From assembly GCF_039548895.1 (NCBI RefSeq), contig NZ_JBCLVG010000001.1: a DNA stretch of 64,000 nt. One strand, 5' to 3'. A program made the position numbers and the translations under genes. Shown here piece by piece: positions 44,242 through 52,063 of this stretch; within the stretch, counting starts at the first letter, position 1; every line of letters begins with the position of its first letter. The notes under the pieces were generated by a model, which saw only the letters and a list, made by a program, of their open reading frames with translations, was not told the origin of the DNA and did not search any database. Origin of the DNA: Orlajensenia stereocauli (GTDB taxonomy: Bacteria > Actinomycetota > Actinomycetes > Actinomycetales > Microbacteriaceae).

Positions 44242-44279
44242 AAAGGAGCTCGGATCGTCAGCGATCCGGGCTCCTTTTT
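44242..44279 (+). terminator. Intrinsic terminator after tsf
   Basis: A GC-rich stem of about 13 bp with a short loop (GGAGCTCGGATCG pairing with CGATCCGGGCTCC) is followed by TTTTT. It is the clearest classical terminator in the window. Confidence 0.92.
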
Positions 44280-44362
44280 CTCTGCCATCGCGCGAGCGAT
44301 GGCACGCCCCGCAGTCGGGGCACAGTAGGTTGATCACAGTCGACGAAAAGGATGCGTCCAGC

Positions 44363-45079
44363 ATGAACGGAACCCACACGAGGCGGCGCGTGCTCCTCAA
44401 GCTCTCGGGAGAGGCCTTCGGCGGCGGATCCCTCGGCGTCAACCCCGATGTCGTCAGTGCACTGGCACGGGAGATCGCGGATGCCGCCACCCAGGTCGAG
44501 ATCGCCATCGTCGTCGGCGGCGGCAACTTCTTCCGCGGGGCGGAGCTCTCGCAGCGCGGCATGGACCGTGGGCGCGCAGACTACATGGGCATGCTCGGCA
44601 CCGTCATGAACGCCCTCGCCCTCCAGGACTTCCTCGAGCAGGCCGGTCTCGAGACGCGCGTCCAGTCGGCGATCTCGATGACCCAGGTCGCCGAGCCGTA
44701 CATTCCCCGCAAGGCGGAGCGCCACCTCGAGAAGGGCCGCGTCGTCATCTTCGGCGCCGGCGCAGGCCTGCCGTACTTCTCGACCGACACGGTCGCGGCC
44801 CAACGCGCGCTCGAGATCGAGGCCGATGTCGTGCTCGTCGCCAAGAACGGCGTCGACGGCGTCTACGACGACGACCCGCGCACCAACCCAGACGCGAAGA
44901 AGATCGACCGGATCACGTACCAGGAGGCGCTCCAGCAGGGCCTCAAGGTCGTCGACTCCACTGCCTTCAGCCTCTGCATGGACAACGACATGCCCATGCA
45001 GGTCTTCGGGATGGAGCCGGCAGGCAACGTGACCGCCGCCATCCTCGGTGCCGACCTCGGCACCGTCGTCAGCAACTAA
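44363..45079 (+). CDS. pyrH: Uridylate kinase
   Basis: A 238-residue hexameric UMP kinase. Motifs: RRVLLKLSGEAFGGG, IAIVVGGGNFFRG, RGRADYMGMLGTVMNALALQ (UMP site) and FGAGAGLPYFSTDTVAAQRA, LVAKNGVDGVYDDDP. The ATG at 44363 (AAGGA 10 bases upstream) was chosen over a TTG at 44330. TAGGTT at 44326-44331 is a likely -10, so transcription restarts after the tsf terminator. frr follows after 34 bases. Confidence 0.95.
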   Translation: MNGTHTRRRVLLKLSGEAFGGGSLGVNPDVVSALAREIADAATQVEIAIVVGGGNFFRGAELSQRGMDRGRADYMGMLGTVMNALALQDFLEQAGLETRVQSAISMTQVAEPYIPRKAERHLEKGRVVIFGAGAGLPYFSTDTVAAQRALEIEADVVLVAKNGVDGVYDDDPRTNPDAKKIDRITYQEALQQGLKVVDSTAFSLCMDNDMPMQVFGMEPAGNVTAAILGADLGTVVSN

Positions 45080-45113
45080 GCTTTCCCTCAAGTACCTTCC
45101 AGAAGGAGTCACC

Positions 45114-45668
45114 GTGATCGCGGATGTCCTGTCCGATGCCGCTGCCCGCATGAGCAAGGCGGTCGAAGTCGCCAAAGACGACTTCTCCTCCGTGCGCACA
45201 GGGCGTGCGAACCCCCAGCTCTTCCAGAAGATCATGGTGAGCTACTACGGCACGCCCACGCCGCTGGCCCAGCTCGCCTCCTTGGCGAACCCCGAGGCCC
45301 GCACCCTCGTCGTGACGCCCTACGACAAGAGCGCCCTGCGCGACATCGAGCAGGCCATCCGCGACACCCCGAATCTCGGTGCGAACCCGTCGAACGACGG
45401 CAACATCATCCGGGTGACCCTTCCCGAGCTCACGGCAGACCGCCGCAAGGAGTTCGTGAAGATCGTCCGGAGCAAGGGCGAGGACGCCAAGGTGTCAGTG
45501 CGCAACATCCGTCGCAAGGCGAAGGACGAGCTCGACGCCCTGAAGAGCGAGGTCGGCGACGACGAGGTGTCCCGCGGCGAGAAGGAACTCGAGCAGGTGA
45601 CCAAGACGCACGTCGATGCCATCGATGACGCACTGAAGCGCAAGGAAGCCGAACTCCTCGAGGTCTAG
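45114..45668 (+). CDS. frr: Ribosome recycling factor
   Basis: A 184-residue RRF that splits post-termination ribosomes with EF-G. Conserved segments: MSKAVEVAKDDFSSVRTGRANP, YYGTPTPLAQLASL, NIIRVTLPELTADRRKEFVKI and EDAKVSVRNIRRKAKDEL (quoted partly). The GTG start has AGAAGGAG 6 bases upstream. cdsA follows after 5 bases. Confidence 0.96.
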   Translation: MIADVLSDAAARMSKAVEVAKDDFSSVRTGRANPQLFQKIMVSYYGTPTPLAQLASLANPEARTLVVTPYDKSALRDIEQAIRDTPNLGANPSNDGNIIRVTLPELTADRRKEFVKIVRSKGEDAKVSVRNIRRKAKDELDALKSEVGDDEVSRGEKELEQVTKTHVDAIDDALKRKEAELLEV

Positions 45669-45673
45669 GGCTG

Positions 45674-46696
45674 ATGTCCGCTCCTGATGAACCCGTTCCG
45701 GAACCCCGGGATCCTCGCCGCAAGCGCGATGGGAAGCGTGACGACGTCCGGGCCCAGGTGAAGGCGACTCGTGCTGATATCGAGCGCCAGCTCGAATCCA
45801 CGCGCGCAGACATCGAGCGCCAGTTCGAGGCGACCCGCGGCAAGATCGAAGCGACGAGTGAGAAGATCCAGGCCCGCACAGGCCGCAATCTGATCCTTGC
45901 GATCCTCATCGGTCTCGCTCTCGGATTCGCCATGCTCTTCAGCCTCATCGTGGTGAAGGAACTGTTCCTCCTCTTCGGAGCGTTCATCGTGTTCTTCACC
46001 GTCTACGAGCTGAGCCAGGGCCTGCGTCGGTCCGGTCGGATGGTGCCGATCATCCCCGTCATCTTCGCCACCGTCGCGATGATCCCCCTGACCTGGTTCT
46101 GGTCCGGAGCCGGCCAGTGGCTCGGCCTCGTCGGCGGCATCGCCCTCGTCACGCTCTGGCGACTCATCGAGACGTTGCTTCCCGGGCGTCGGGTGGACGG
46201 CAGTTCGCTGCTGCGCGACGTCGGCTCCGCGATCTTCGTCCTGATCTACGTGGCGCTCTTCATGAGCTTCACTGTGCTCCTCCTCGCACGCGAGGGCGGC
46301 GAGTACTGGATTCTCGCATTCCTGATCCTCGTGATCGCCGTGGACACCGGCGCGTACGCCAGCGGGCTCTCGTTCGGGCGGCATCCGATGGCCCCGCGCA
46401 TCAGTCCGAAGAAGACCTGGGAGGGCTTCGCCGGCGCCGTGGCCGCGAGTCTCGTCGGGGGAGTGCTCCTCGCCACCCTGATGCTGCAGATGCCCTGGTG
46501 GTTCGGTCTGGTGTTCGGGGTGGCCATCGTGCTCTCGGCGACCATCGGCGACCTCGCCGAGTCGCTGCTGAAGCGCGACCTCGGAATCAAGGACATGAGC
46601 TCCTGGCTCCCCGGACACGGCGGATTCCTCGACAGGCTCGACTCGATCCTGCCGTCGGCAGTGATCACGTACGCGTTGTTCCTCATCTTCGCCTGA
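45674..46696 (+). CDS. cdsA: Phosphatidate cytidylyltransferase
   Basis: A 340-residue membrane enzyme making CDP-diacylglycerol. About eight membrane helices start near residue 72. The signature is in the C-terminal part: ISPKKTWEGF and LGIKDMSSWLPGHGGFLDRLDS. Unusually, the cytosolic N-terminal 70 residues contain three 11-residue repeats (ATRADIERQLE, STRADIERQFE, ATRGKIEATSE) that predict a short hendecad coiled coil. Such an extension is not needed for catalysis and may bind a partner, for example the polar growth scaffold, which has the same repeat type. Confidence 0.93.
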   Translation: MSAPDEPVPEPRDPRRKRDGKRDDVRAQVKATRADIERQLESTRADIERQFEATRGKIEATSEKIQARTGRNLILAILIGLALGFAMLFSLIVVKELFLLFGAFIVFFTVYELSQGLRRSGRMVPIIPVIFATVAMIPLTWFWSGAGQWLGLVGGIALVTLWRLIETLLPGRRVDGSSLLRDVGSAIFVLIYVALFMSFTVLLLAREGGEYWILAFLILVIAVDTGAYASGLSFGRHPMAPRISPKKTWEGFAGAVAASLVGGVLLATLMLQMPWWFGLVFGVAIVLSATIGDLAESLLKRDLGIKDMSSWLPGHGGFLDRLDSILPSAVITYALFLIFA

Positions 46697-46705
46697 TCTG
46701 TTTGG

Positions 46706-46711
46706 CAGAAT
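46706..46711 (+). promoter_or_regulatory. -10-like hexamer before the DivIVA-like gene
   Basis: CAGAAT lies 6 bases before the GTG at 46718; no ribosome binding site is visible. Confidence 0.4.
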
Positions 46712-46717
46712 GATCCC

Positions 46718-47266
46718 GTGAGTACCACCTTCCCCCGCGCCGGTAGAGGCAAGCCCGGCTACAACGTCGACCAGGTCGAGGCGTTCCTCGCGGAAGCGCG
46801 CGTCGCCTACGATGCCGACCCCACGACGGCGACGATGGTGGCGGACGACATCCGTCGCACGGCTTTCTCGATGCAGAAGAGCGGTTACTCGACGCAGCAC
46901 GTCGACGCGGCCCTCGAGCGTCTCGAGGACGCCTTCGCCGCCCGCGAGCGTGATCGGGCACTGCATGAGGCCGGGAACGAGGAGTGGTATCGCGAGGCCC
47001 GCCAGACCGCCCAGGTCATTCTGAACCGGCTCGCACGCGAGAAGGGCCATCGGTTCCAGCGCACCAGCTTCCTCACCGAGGGCTACAGCACTGCCGACGT
47101 CGACAAGTTCGCCGCCAAGCTCACCCGCTACTTCCAGGACGGCTACGCACTCACAGTCGACGACGTGCGCACGGCTGTCTTCCGCCCGCAGCGCGGTGGC
47201 TATCGCGAGGCGCAGGTCGACATCGTGCTCGACAGCGTCGTCGACGTGATGCTGGCCGTTCGGTGA
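46718..47266 (+). CDS. DivIVA-domain protein with two modules
   Basis: A 182-residue soluble protein. Residues about 13-75 (GYNVDQVEAFLAEARVAYD, IRRTAFSMQKSGYSTQHVDAALERLEDAF) and about 118-180 (GYSTADVDKFAAKLTRYFQDG, VRTAVFRPQRGGYREAQVDIVLDSVVDVML) have parallel patterns in which GY(S/N)-x2-(D/Q)VD/E precedes a helix, as in the DivIVA N-terminal lipid-binding domain. No long coiled coil. A role in septum or pole organisation is inferred. Confidence 0.8.
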   Translation: MSTTFPRAGRGKPGYNVDQVEAFLAEARVAYDADPTTATMVADDIRRTAFSMQKSGYSTQHVDAALERLEDAFAARERDRALHEAGNEEWYREARQTAQVILNRLAREKGHRFQRTSFLTEGYSTADVDKFAAKLTRYFQDGYALTVDDVRTAVFRPQRGGYREAQVDIVLDSVVDVMLAVR

Positions 47267-47322
47267 GCCACGCGGCGCGAAGGTGGTCGTCACAGGCCCA
47301 TCTGGGCTAGCATCGAGAAATC

Positions 47323-48015
47323 GTGGGTAGGCATTCCGGAGAACTCGTCCCCGTCAAGACCGCTGTCGTGGTCGCGACACCGATGAAGCGACCCGTGCCG
47401 GTACGCCGCCGGTCCCGGTCTCACGCGGCACTGTTCGCCTTCGCGTTCGCCGCCAGCGCCGCCTTCGTCCTGGTCAACGTCGTCGACCCGTACTCGGGCG
47501 CGACAGCCTCCCCGTACTTCCGCGTTCCACAGGCGTACGACCCGTCAGACGTGCAGGCGCTCGACGTCGCCGGTGCGTACGAGGTGACGATCCAGCGCGA
47601 CGGCTACGACGTGATGGCCAAGCCCGAGCCGGCGCCCGTGATCATCGAGCCCGCCGCTGTCGAGGAGGAGGAGGAGAGCTCAGGCTGGGCACCGCCCGCC
47701 GGCACCCCCGACCCCGGTACGGCGCAGGCGATCGCCCTCGACATGGTGCACGCCCGAGGCTGGGGCGACGGCGAGTTCAGCTGCCTGGTGGCCCTGTGGA
47801 ACCGCGAATCGGGCTGGAACGTCTACGCGAGCAATGGTTCGAGTGGCGCCTACGGAATCCCGCAGGCCCTTCCGGGCTCCAAGATGGGCAGCGCCGGCGG
47901 AGACTGGGAGACCAACCCCGCGACGCAGATCGCGTGGGGGCTCGGCTACATCGGCGACCGCTATGGAAGCCCCTGCGGTGCCTGGGCGCACTCCGAAGAC
48001 GCCGGCTGGTACTGA
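47323..48015 (+). CDS. Secreted lysozyme-like (transglycosylase-fold) protein
   Basis: A 230-residue protein with an Arg-rich N-terminus, one hydrophobic segment (ALFAFAFAASAAFVLVNVV, about 28-47) acting as signal or anchor, an acidic/Pro linker, and a C-terminal domain of about 100 residues: IALDMVHARGWGDGEFSCLVALWNRESGWN with the likely catalytic Glu in NRESGW, then GAYGIPQALPGSKM. It resembles the lytic transglycosylase-like domain of actinobacterial cell-wall proteins. TAGCAT lies 9 bases before the GTG. Confidence 0.82.
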   Translation: MGRHSGELVPVKTAVVVATPMKRPVPVRRRSRSHAALFAFAFAASAAFVLVNVVDPYSGATASPYFRVPQAYDPSDVQALDVAGAYEVTIQRDGYDVMAKPEPAPVIIEPAAVEEEEESSGWAPPAGTPDPGTAQAIALDMVHARGWGDGEFSCLVALWNRESGWNVYASNGSSGAYGIPQALPGSKMGSAGGDWETNPATQIAWGLGYIGDRYGSPCGAWAHSEDAGWY

Positions 48016-48026
48016 GCCGTCGCGCT

Positions 48027-48032
48027 TAGACT
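48027..48032 (+). promoter_or_regulatory. -10 hexamer before the small CxxC gene
   Basis: TAGACT lies 6 bases before the ATG at 48039, without a ribosome binding site. Confidence 0.5.
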
Positions 48033-48038
48033 GGACCC

Positions 48039-48341
48039 ATGCCCCGATCCAACCGTCCGCCGCAGCGCGGGCGCGGGCGGGGCGACGACGAGCCTGACGA
48101 CGACCTGACCCGCCTCATGGCCGGCTGGCGTCGGACCGAGGCGAAGCGCGACGGCAGTTGGAACGTGCAGCCCGTCTCGAGCCTGCAGGCCGTCAAGAGC
48201 TACGTGTGCCCAGGATGCTCCTTGGCGATCGACCCGGGCATCGCCCACGTCGTCGCCTGGCGCGCAGACGCCATGCTCGGCGATGCCGCCGCACTCGCCG
48301 ATCGTCGCCACTGGCACAACCACTGCTGGCGCATCCGGTGA
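48039..48341 (+). CDS. Small CxxC/HNHC protein of unknown function
   Basis: A 100-residue basic protein. After an Arg/Gly/Asp-rich start, it has YVCPGCSLAIDPGIAHVVAW and RRHWHNHCWRIR, so two cysteines, several histidines and a final His-Cys could bind a metal, in a pattern reminiscent of HNH/zinc-ribbon folds. Homologues in actinobacteria are often labelled ATP/GTP-binding protein without a visible P-loop; I see none here. Its stop overlaps the next GTG. Confidence 0.75.
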   Translation: MPRSNRPPQRGRGRGDDEPDDDLTRLMAGWRRTEAKRDGSWNVQPVSSLQAVKSYVCPGCSLAIDPGIAHVVAWRADAMLGDAAALADRRHWHNHCWRIR

Positions 48342-49099
48342 CGGATGCCGCACGAGATGAGGATCCGTTGACCGACACGGCCATGCAGGAGATCCGCGGG
48401 GGCATCGACCTCCCGGCCATCCGAGAGGACATTGAGCTGCGCACGAGCGACGGGCTGACGCTCGTGGGCGAGCTCGCGCTGCCTGCCGACAGGCCACCGG
48501 TGGCGACCCTCGTGACGCTGCATCCGCTGCCCACCCACGGCGGCTTCATGGACTCCCACATCCTGCGGAAGGCTGCCGGAAGGCTTCCGGCGCTGGCCGA
48601 CCTCGCCGTGCTGCGCTTCAACACCCGGGGGACGTCGTCGCCCAGGGGGACCAGCGACGGAGCTTTCGGCGACGGGGTGACCGAGAGCGAGGACGTGGCA
48701 GCGGCCATGGACTTCGTGGCCGAGCGCGGGTTGCCACATCCGTGGCTCGTGGGCTGGTCGTTCGGAACCGAACTCGCCCTGAAGCACGGGCTGGAGCACC
48801 CGATCGACGGGGTCATCCTGCTGTCGCCGCCGCTGCGCCGCACCAGCCCCGGCGAGCTGGCCCGGTGGGCCGGGAGCGGGCATCCGGTGGTCGCACTCAT
48901 TCCGGAGCACGACGACTTCCTCAAGCCAGCGGAGGCGCTGGAGAGGTTCGCAGCGGTCCCGGATGCCGAGGTCATCGCGGTCGACGACGCCAAGCACCTC
49001 TGGGTCGGAGAGACGCAGACCCGTCGGGTCCTCGACGAGATCGTGCGCGTCGTGAACCCGGCTGCCCTGCCGCTTCCGACGCACTGGCCTGCCGACTGA
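48338..49099 (+). CDS. Alpha/beta hydrolase
   Basis: A 253-residue serine hydrolase of the dienelactone hydrolase-like/BAAT type: ATLVTLHPLPTHGGFMDSHIL (oxyanion region), NTRGTSSPRG, nucleophile elbow GWSFGTE, Asp in IPEHDDFL and His in DDAKHLW. Cytosolic, substrate unknown. The GTG at 48338 overlaps the previous stop; the CxxC protein and this hydrolase are therefore translationally coupled. Confidence 0.87.
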   Translation: MTDAARDEDPLTDTAMQEIRGGIDLPAIREDIELRTSDGLTLVGELALPADRPPVATLVTLHPLPTHGGFMDSHILRKAAGRLPALADLAVLRFNTRGTSSPRGTSDGAFGDGVTESEDVAAAMDFVAERGLPHPWLVGWSFGTELALKHGLEHPIDGVILLSPPLRRTSPGELARWAGSGHPVVALIPEHDDFLKPAEALERFAAVPDAEVIAVDDAKHLWVGETQTRRVLDEIVRVVNPAALPLPTHWPAD

Positions 49100-49121
49100 C
49101 AGGACGGAGCGCGGGCGGCAG

Positions 49122-49145
49122 CACCTCCGGGGGTGGAGGTCGTGC
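49122..49145. terminator. Weak hairpin between convergent hydrolase and permease genes
   Basis: ACCTCC and GGAGGT can pair around a short G-rich loop. The stem is only 6 bp and there is no T-run. Confidence 0.3.
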
Positions 49146-49172
49146 AGCAGCAGAGGCGCCGCCGACCGACGC

Positions 49173-50237
49173 CTAGAGCTCGTTCTGGCGGGGGATCACG
49201 ACCTGCTTGATGATCAGGATGATCGACGCGGCGACGGGGATGGCGATGAGCGCGCCGAGGATGCCGAGAAGTGCGCCTCCGGCGAGGGCGGCGATCACGA
49301 CGACAGAGCCGGGGACCGAGACCGCGCGGCTCATGATGCGCGGGCTCAACACGTATGCCTCCACCTGCATGTACACGATGTAGTAGATCGCGGCCACGAG
49401 GGCGGTCAACGGCGACCCGAGGCCGGGGATGAGGCACACCAGCACGATGATGACCGAGCCCGAGATCGTTCCGACCAGCGGGATGATCGACAGGAGGAAC
49501 GCGATGGATGCGAGCACTGCCGGGAACGGCGCCTGGATGATGGACAGGAAGATGAAGCTCAGGACCCCGTTGATGAGACCCAGGCTCACCTGGCCCACGA
49601 CGAAGCGGCCGACGGATGCCGTGATCTGCTCGGTCAGGTCCGAGAACCGCTCACGCTTCGAGGCCGGGACCAGCTGGTAGGTCGCCCGCTTGATCGATCC
49701 GAGCGACGCCGTGAAGTACAGCGTCAGGATGAGCACGATGATCACGGCGAAGAGCCCGGCGCCGATGCCGATGCCGATGGCCAGCACGCCGCCGGCGAGA
49801 TCGCCGACCTTGGTCGGATCGGCCACGAAGTCGTTGATCGACTTGGTGATGTTGTCAGCGATGAGCGGCACGTCGAAAGCCGGGAACTGGTCCTGCAGCT
49901 GGTCGATGAAGTCGGGGCTCGCCACCCGCTCGACGATCGACGGGACCTGCGAGATGAACTTCGAGGTCTCCGACACGATGATCGGCACGACAAGCACCAC
50001 GAGTCCTGCCACCAGGCCGAGCACGCCGACGACCACCACGAGGATGGCCGACCAGCGCGGCCACCGCTTGGACTCGAGCCACGAGACGACGGGGTCGAGG
50101 CCGAGAGCGAGGAACAGTGCGGCGCCGACATACGTGAGGATCGTCGACAGCTGCACCACCGAGAAGATGATGAGCAGGCCGAGGCCCACGCCGAGCGTTC
50201 CGATCAGGCCGAGCCTGAAGGCGTTGTGGATCTTCAC
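49173..50237 (-). CDS. AI-2E family transporter
   Basis: A 354-residue membrane protein with seven to eight helices, of the PerM/AI-2E exporter family. Recognisable parts are ILTYVGAALFLALGLDPVVSWLE at the N-terminus, a soluble segment (FISQVPSIVERV to VADPTKVGDL) after helix 3, and VPLVGTISGSVIIVLVCLIPG-like glycine-rich helices. Some members export autoinducer-2, others move ions; the substrate is unknown. It ends a short run with the coiled-coil gene upstream (27 bases apart), on the same strand. Confidence 0.88.
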   Translation of the reverse strand: MKIHNAFRLGLIGTLGVGLGLLIIFSVVQLSTILTYVGAALFLALGLDPVVSWLESKRWPRWSAILVVVVGVLGLVAGLVVLVVPIIVSETSKFISQVPSIVERVASPDFIDQLQDQFPAFDVPLIADNITKSINDFVADPTKVGDLAGGVLAIGIGIGAGLFAVIIVLILTLYFTASLGSIKRATYQLVPASKRERFSDLTEQITASVGRFVVGQVSLGLINGVLSFIFLSIIQAPFPAVLASIAFLLSIIPLVGTISGSVIIVLVCLIPGLGSPLTALVAAIYYIVYMQVEAYVLSPRIMSRAVSVPGSVVVIAALAGGALLGILGALIAIPVAASIILIIKQVVIPRQNEL

Positions 50238-50264
50238 TGAGGTCGGGTTCCCGCTCTGCCGCGG

Positions 50265-51878
50265 CTATTCGCCGTCGGCCCGGACCTGCTCGGCCTGCTT
50301 GAGCACGCTGCGCAGGCTCTCGAAGTAGCCGGCGACGGCGTCGCGCTCGATCCGAATCTGCGAGAGGCGGTCCTCAGCGTCGGACACCAGGGCGCGGGTG
50401 CGCTCATCGGCCTCGGCGATCGCTGCCTTGGCACGGGCCTCGGCCTCGCTGATGGCGTCGGCGGCGTCGGACTCCGCCTGCGAGACGAGGGCACGCGACT
50501 CGGCCTTCGCCTCGGTGTCGAGGCGGTCAGCCTCCGCGCGGTTGTCCTTGGTGCGCGCGATGGCCTCGGCGAGCTGGGCGTTGGCGTCGTCGAGGAACTT
50601 CTGCGTCTGCGAGACGGCCTCCTGGTGGCGGGCGAGATGCTCCTGCTCTGCCTCGTCGCGGCGGGCCTTGAGCTCGACATCGAGATCGATGCGGGCCTGC
50701 TCGGTCTCACGTCGGAGCTTGCCGACCTCGTGGTCTGCCTTCTTGCGCATGGCGGAGAGCTGGTTCTCGAGGTCGATGCGGGCCTGCTCGGCGTCGGCCT
50801 CGAAGTCGGCCTTGGCCTGGTCGTGCTCGAGCGCCAGATCGGCGCGGGACTGCTCGACGTCGGCGTCGTGGCGAGCACGGAGGCGTGCCAGCTCGTGGTC
50901 GAGTCGCTGCTTGGCCGCCTCGGACTCGCGGCCGAGGTCGGTCTTCGCCTGTTCGCGCTCCAACCCGAGCTCGGCGCGGGTCGCGTCGATCTCGCGCTGC
51001 AGGTCGGTGCGCTGCTGGGTGAGCTCGTGCTCGAGGGCTGTGCGGGCCTCGGCGATCTCGGCGTCGATGGCCTGGCGTGCCTCGGCGCTCTCGCGCTCGA
51101 GGTCGAGTCGAGCCTGCTCGGTCTCGCGAGCGAGGTCGATGCGCGCCTGCTCCGTCTCGCGGGCGAGGGTTGCGCGGGCCTGGTCGAGTTCGAGCGCGAC
51201 CTCGGCACGGGTCTGCTCCGTCTCCTGGGCGAGACCTGCCGCGGCCTCGCGAGCCTCGGATGCCTCACGGTTGGCCACGACGCGGATCTCGGCGGCCTCG
51301 TGCTCGGCCTCGGCGCGGATCGCGGCGGTCTCGCGCTTTGCGGTGGCGCGCAGCTCTGCGGCCTCCGTGGCGATGGCCCCGCGGATGGCGGACGCGTCGC
51401 GGGCGGCATCCTGGGTCAACAGCTCCTGCTGCTCCTTGGCGCGCGTGACGACGTCGTCGGCCTCGATGCGGGCATCGTCGAGGATGCGCGCGGCCTTGCC
51501 GCGGGCGTCGTTCAGCACGCGCTCGGCCTGGTCGTTGGCCTGGCTGCGGATCTTCTCGACCTCGCCCGAAGCTGAACTGCGGAGCTTCTCGGCGTCGATG
51601 TCGGCCTGGGCGATGAGCCGGGTGGACTGCTCCTCGGCAACGCGGAGCGTGTTCTCCAGCTTGGTGCCGAGTCCGGAGAACGTCGGGCTTCCGACCTCTT
51701 CGAGTTCTGCGCTCAGCTCGTCGATGCGGGCGTTGAGGCGCTTGATGTCCTTGGCGGACTCCGTGGCGTGGTTGTTCGACGTGATGACGTCGCGGCGAAG
51801 AGCCTGGATGACCTTGTCGACCTCGTCGCGGTCGTATCCGCGGAAGACCTGGGTGAACTCTGTCTCGTCGGTGGCCAC
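50265..51878 (-). CDS. DivIVA-type coiled-coil scaffold with hendecad repeats
   Basis: A 537-residue, almost entirely helical cytosolic protein. The N-terminus FTQVFRGYDRDEVDKVIQALRRD is DivIVA-like. Residues 219-383 form fifteen uninterrupted 11-residue repeats with the pattern E-x-(E/D)-Q-A-R-x-D-L-x-R (for example ETEQARIDLAR, ETEQARLDLER). Flanking parts are also Ala/Glu/Arg coiled coil. The layout recalls actinobacterial polar growth scaffolds such as Streptomyces Scy and FilP, but identity is not established. GTG start with AAGGAG 6 bases upstream. Confidence 0.85.
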   Translation of the reverse strand: MATDETEFTQVFRGYDRDEVDKVIQALRRDVITSNNHATESAKDIKRLNARIDELSAELEEVGSPTFSGLGTKLENTLRVAEEQSTRLIAQADIDAEKLRSSASGEVEKIRSQANDQAERVLNDARGKAARILDDARIEADDVVTRAKEQQELLTQDAARDASAIRGAIATEAAELRATAKRETAAIRAEAEHEAAEIRVVANREASEAREAAAGLAQETEQTRAEVALELDQARATLARETEQARIDLARETEQARLDLERESAEARQAIDAEIAEARTALEHELTQQRTDLQREIDATRAELGLEREQAKTDLGRESEAAKQRLDHELARLRARHDADVEQSRADLALEHDQAKADFEADAEQARIDLENQLSAMRKKADHEVGKLRRETEQARIDLDVELKARRDEAEQEHLARHQEAVSQTQKFLDDANAQLAEAIARTKDNRAEADRLDTEAKAESRALVSQAESDAADAISEAEARAKAAIAEADERTRALVSDAEDRLSQIRIERDAVAGYFESLRSVLKQAEQVRADGE

Positions 51879-52018
51879 TTAATACTCCTTGTCGATGCGG
51901 CAGCCGGGGGAGAGCATGCGCGCCGCTCATGATTTTAGTGGGTGACGGCATCCCATCGCATACGACCCCATCCGGGGCAGGTGGGGAGCGCTGAGGCGAC
52001 TCTCAGGAGTCGATCGGT

Positions 52019-52024
52019 TAGTCT
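52019..52024 (+). promoter_or_regulatory. -10 hexamer of the internal-lipobox gene
   Basis: TAGTCT lies 9 bases before a GTG at 52034 and 39 bases before the GTG at 52064 that has the better ribosome binding site. Confidence 0.45.
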
Positions 52025-52063
52025 GAGGGGTCTGTGCATCCGGCACACGAGGAGAGTTCTTAC

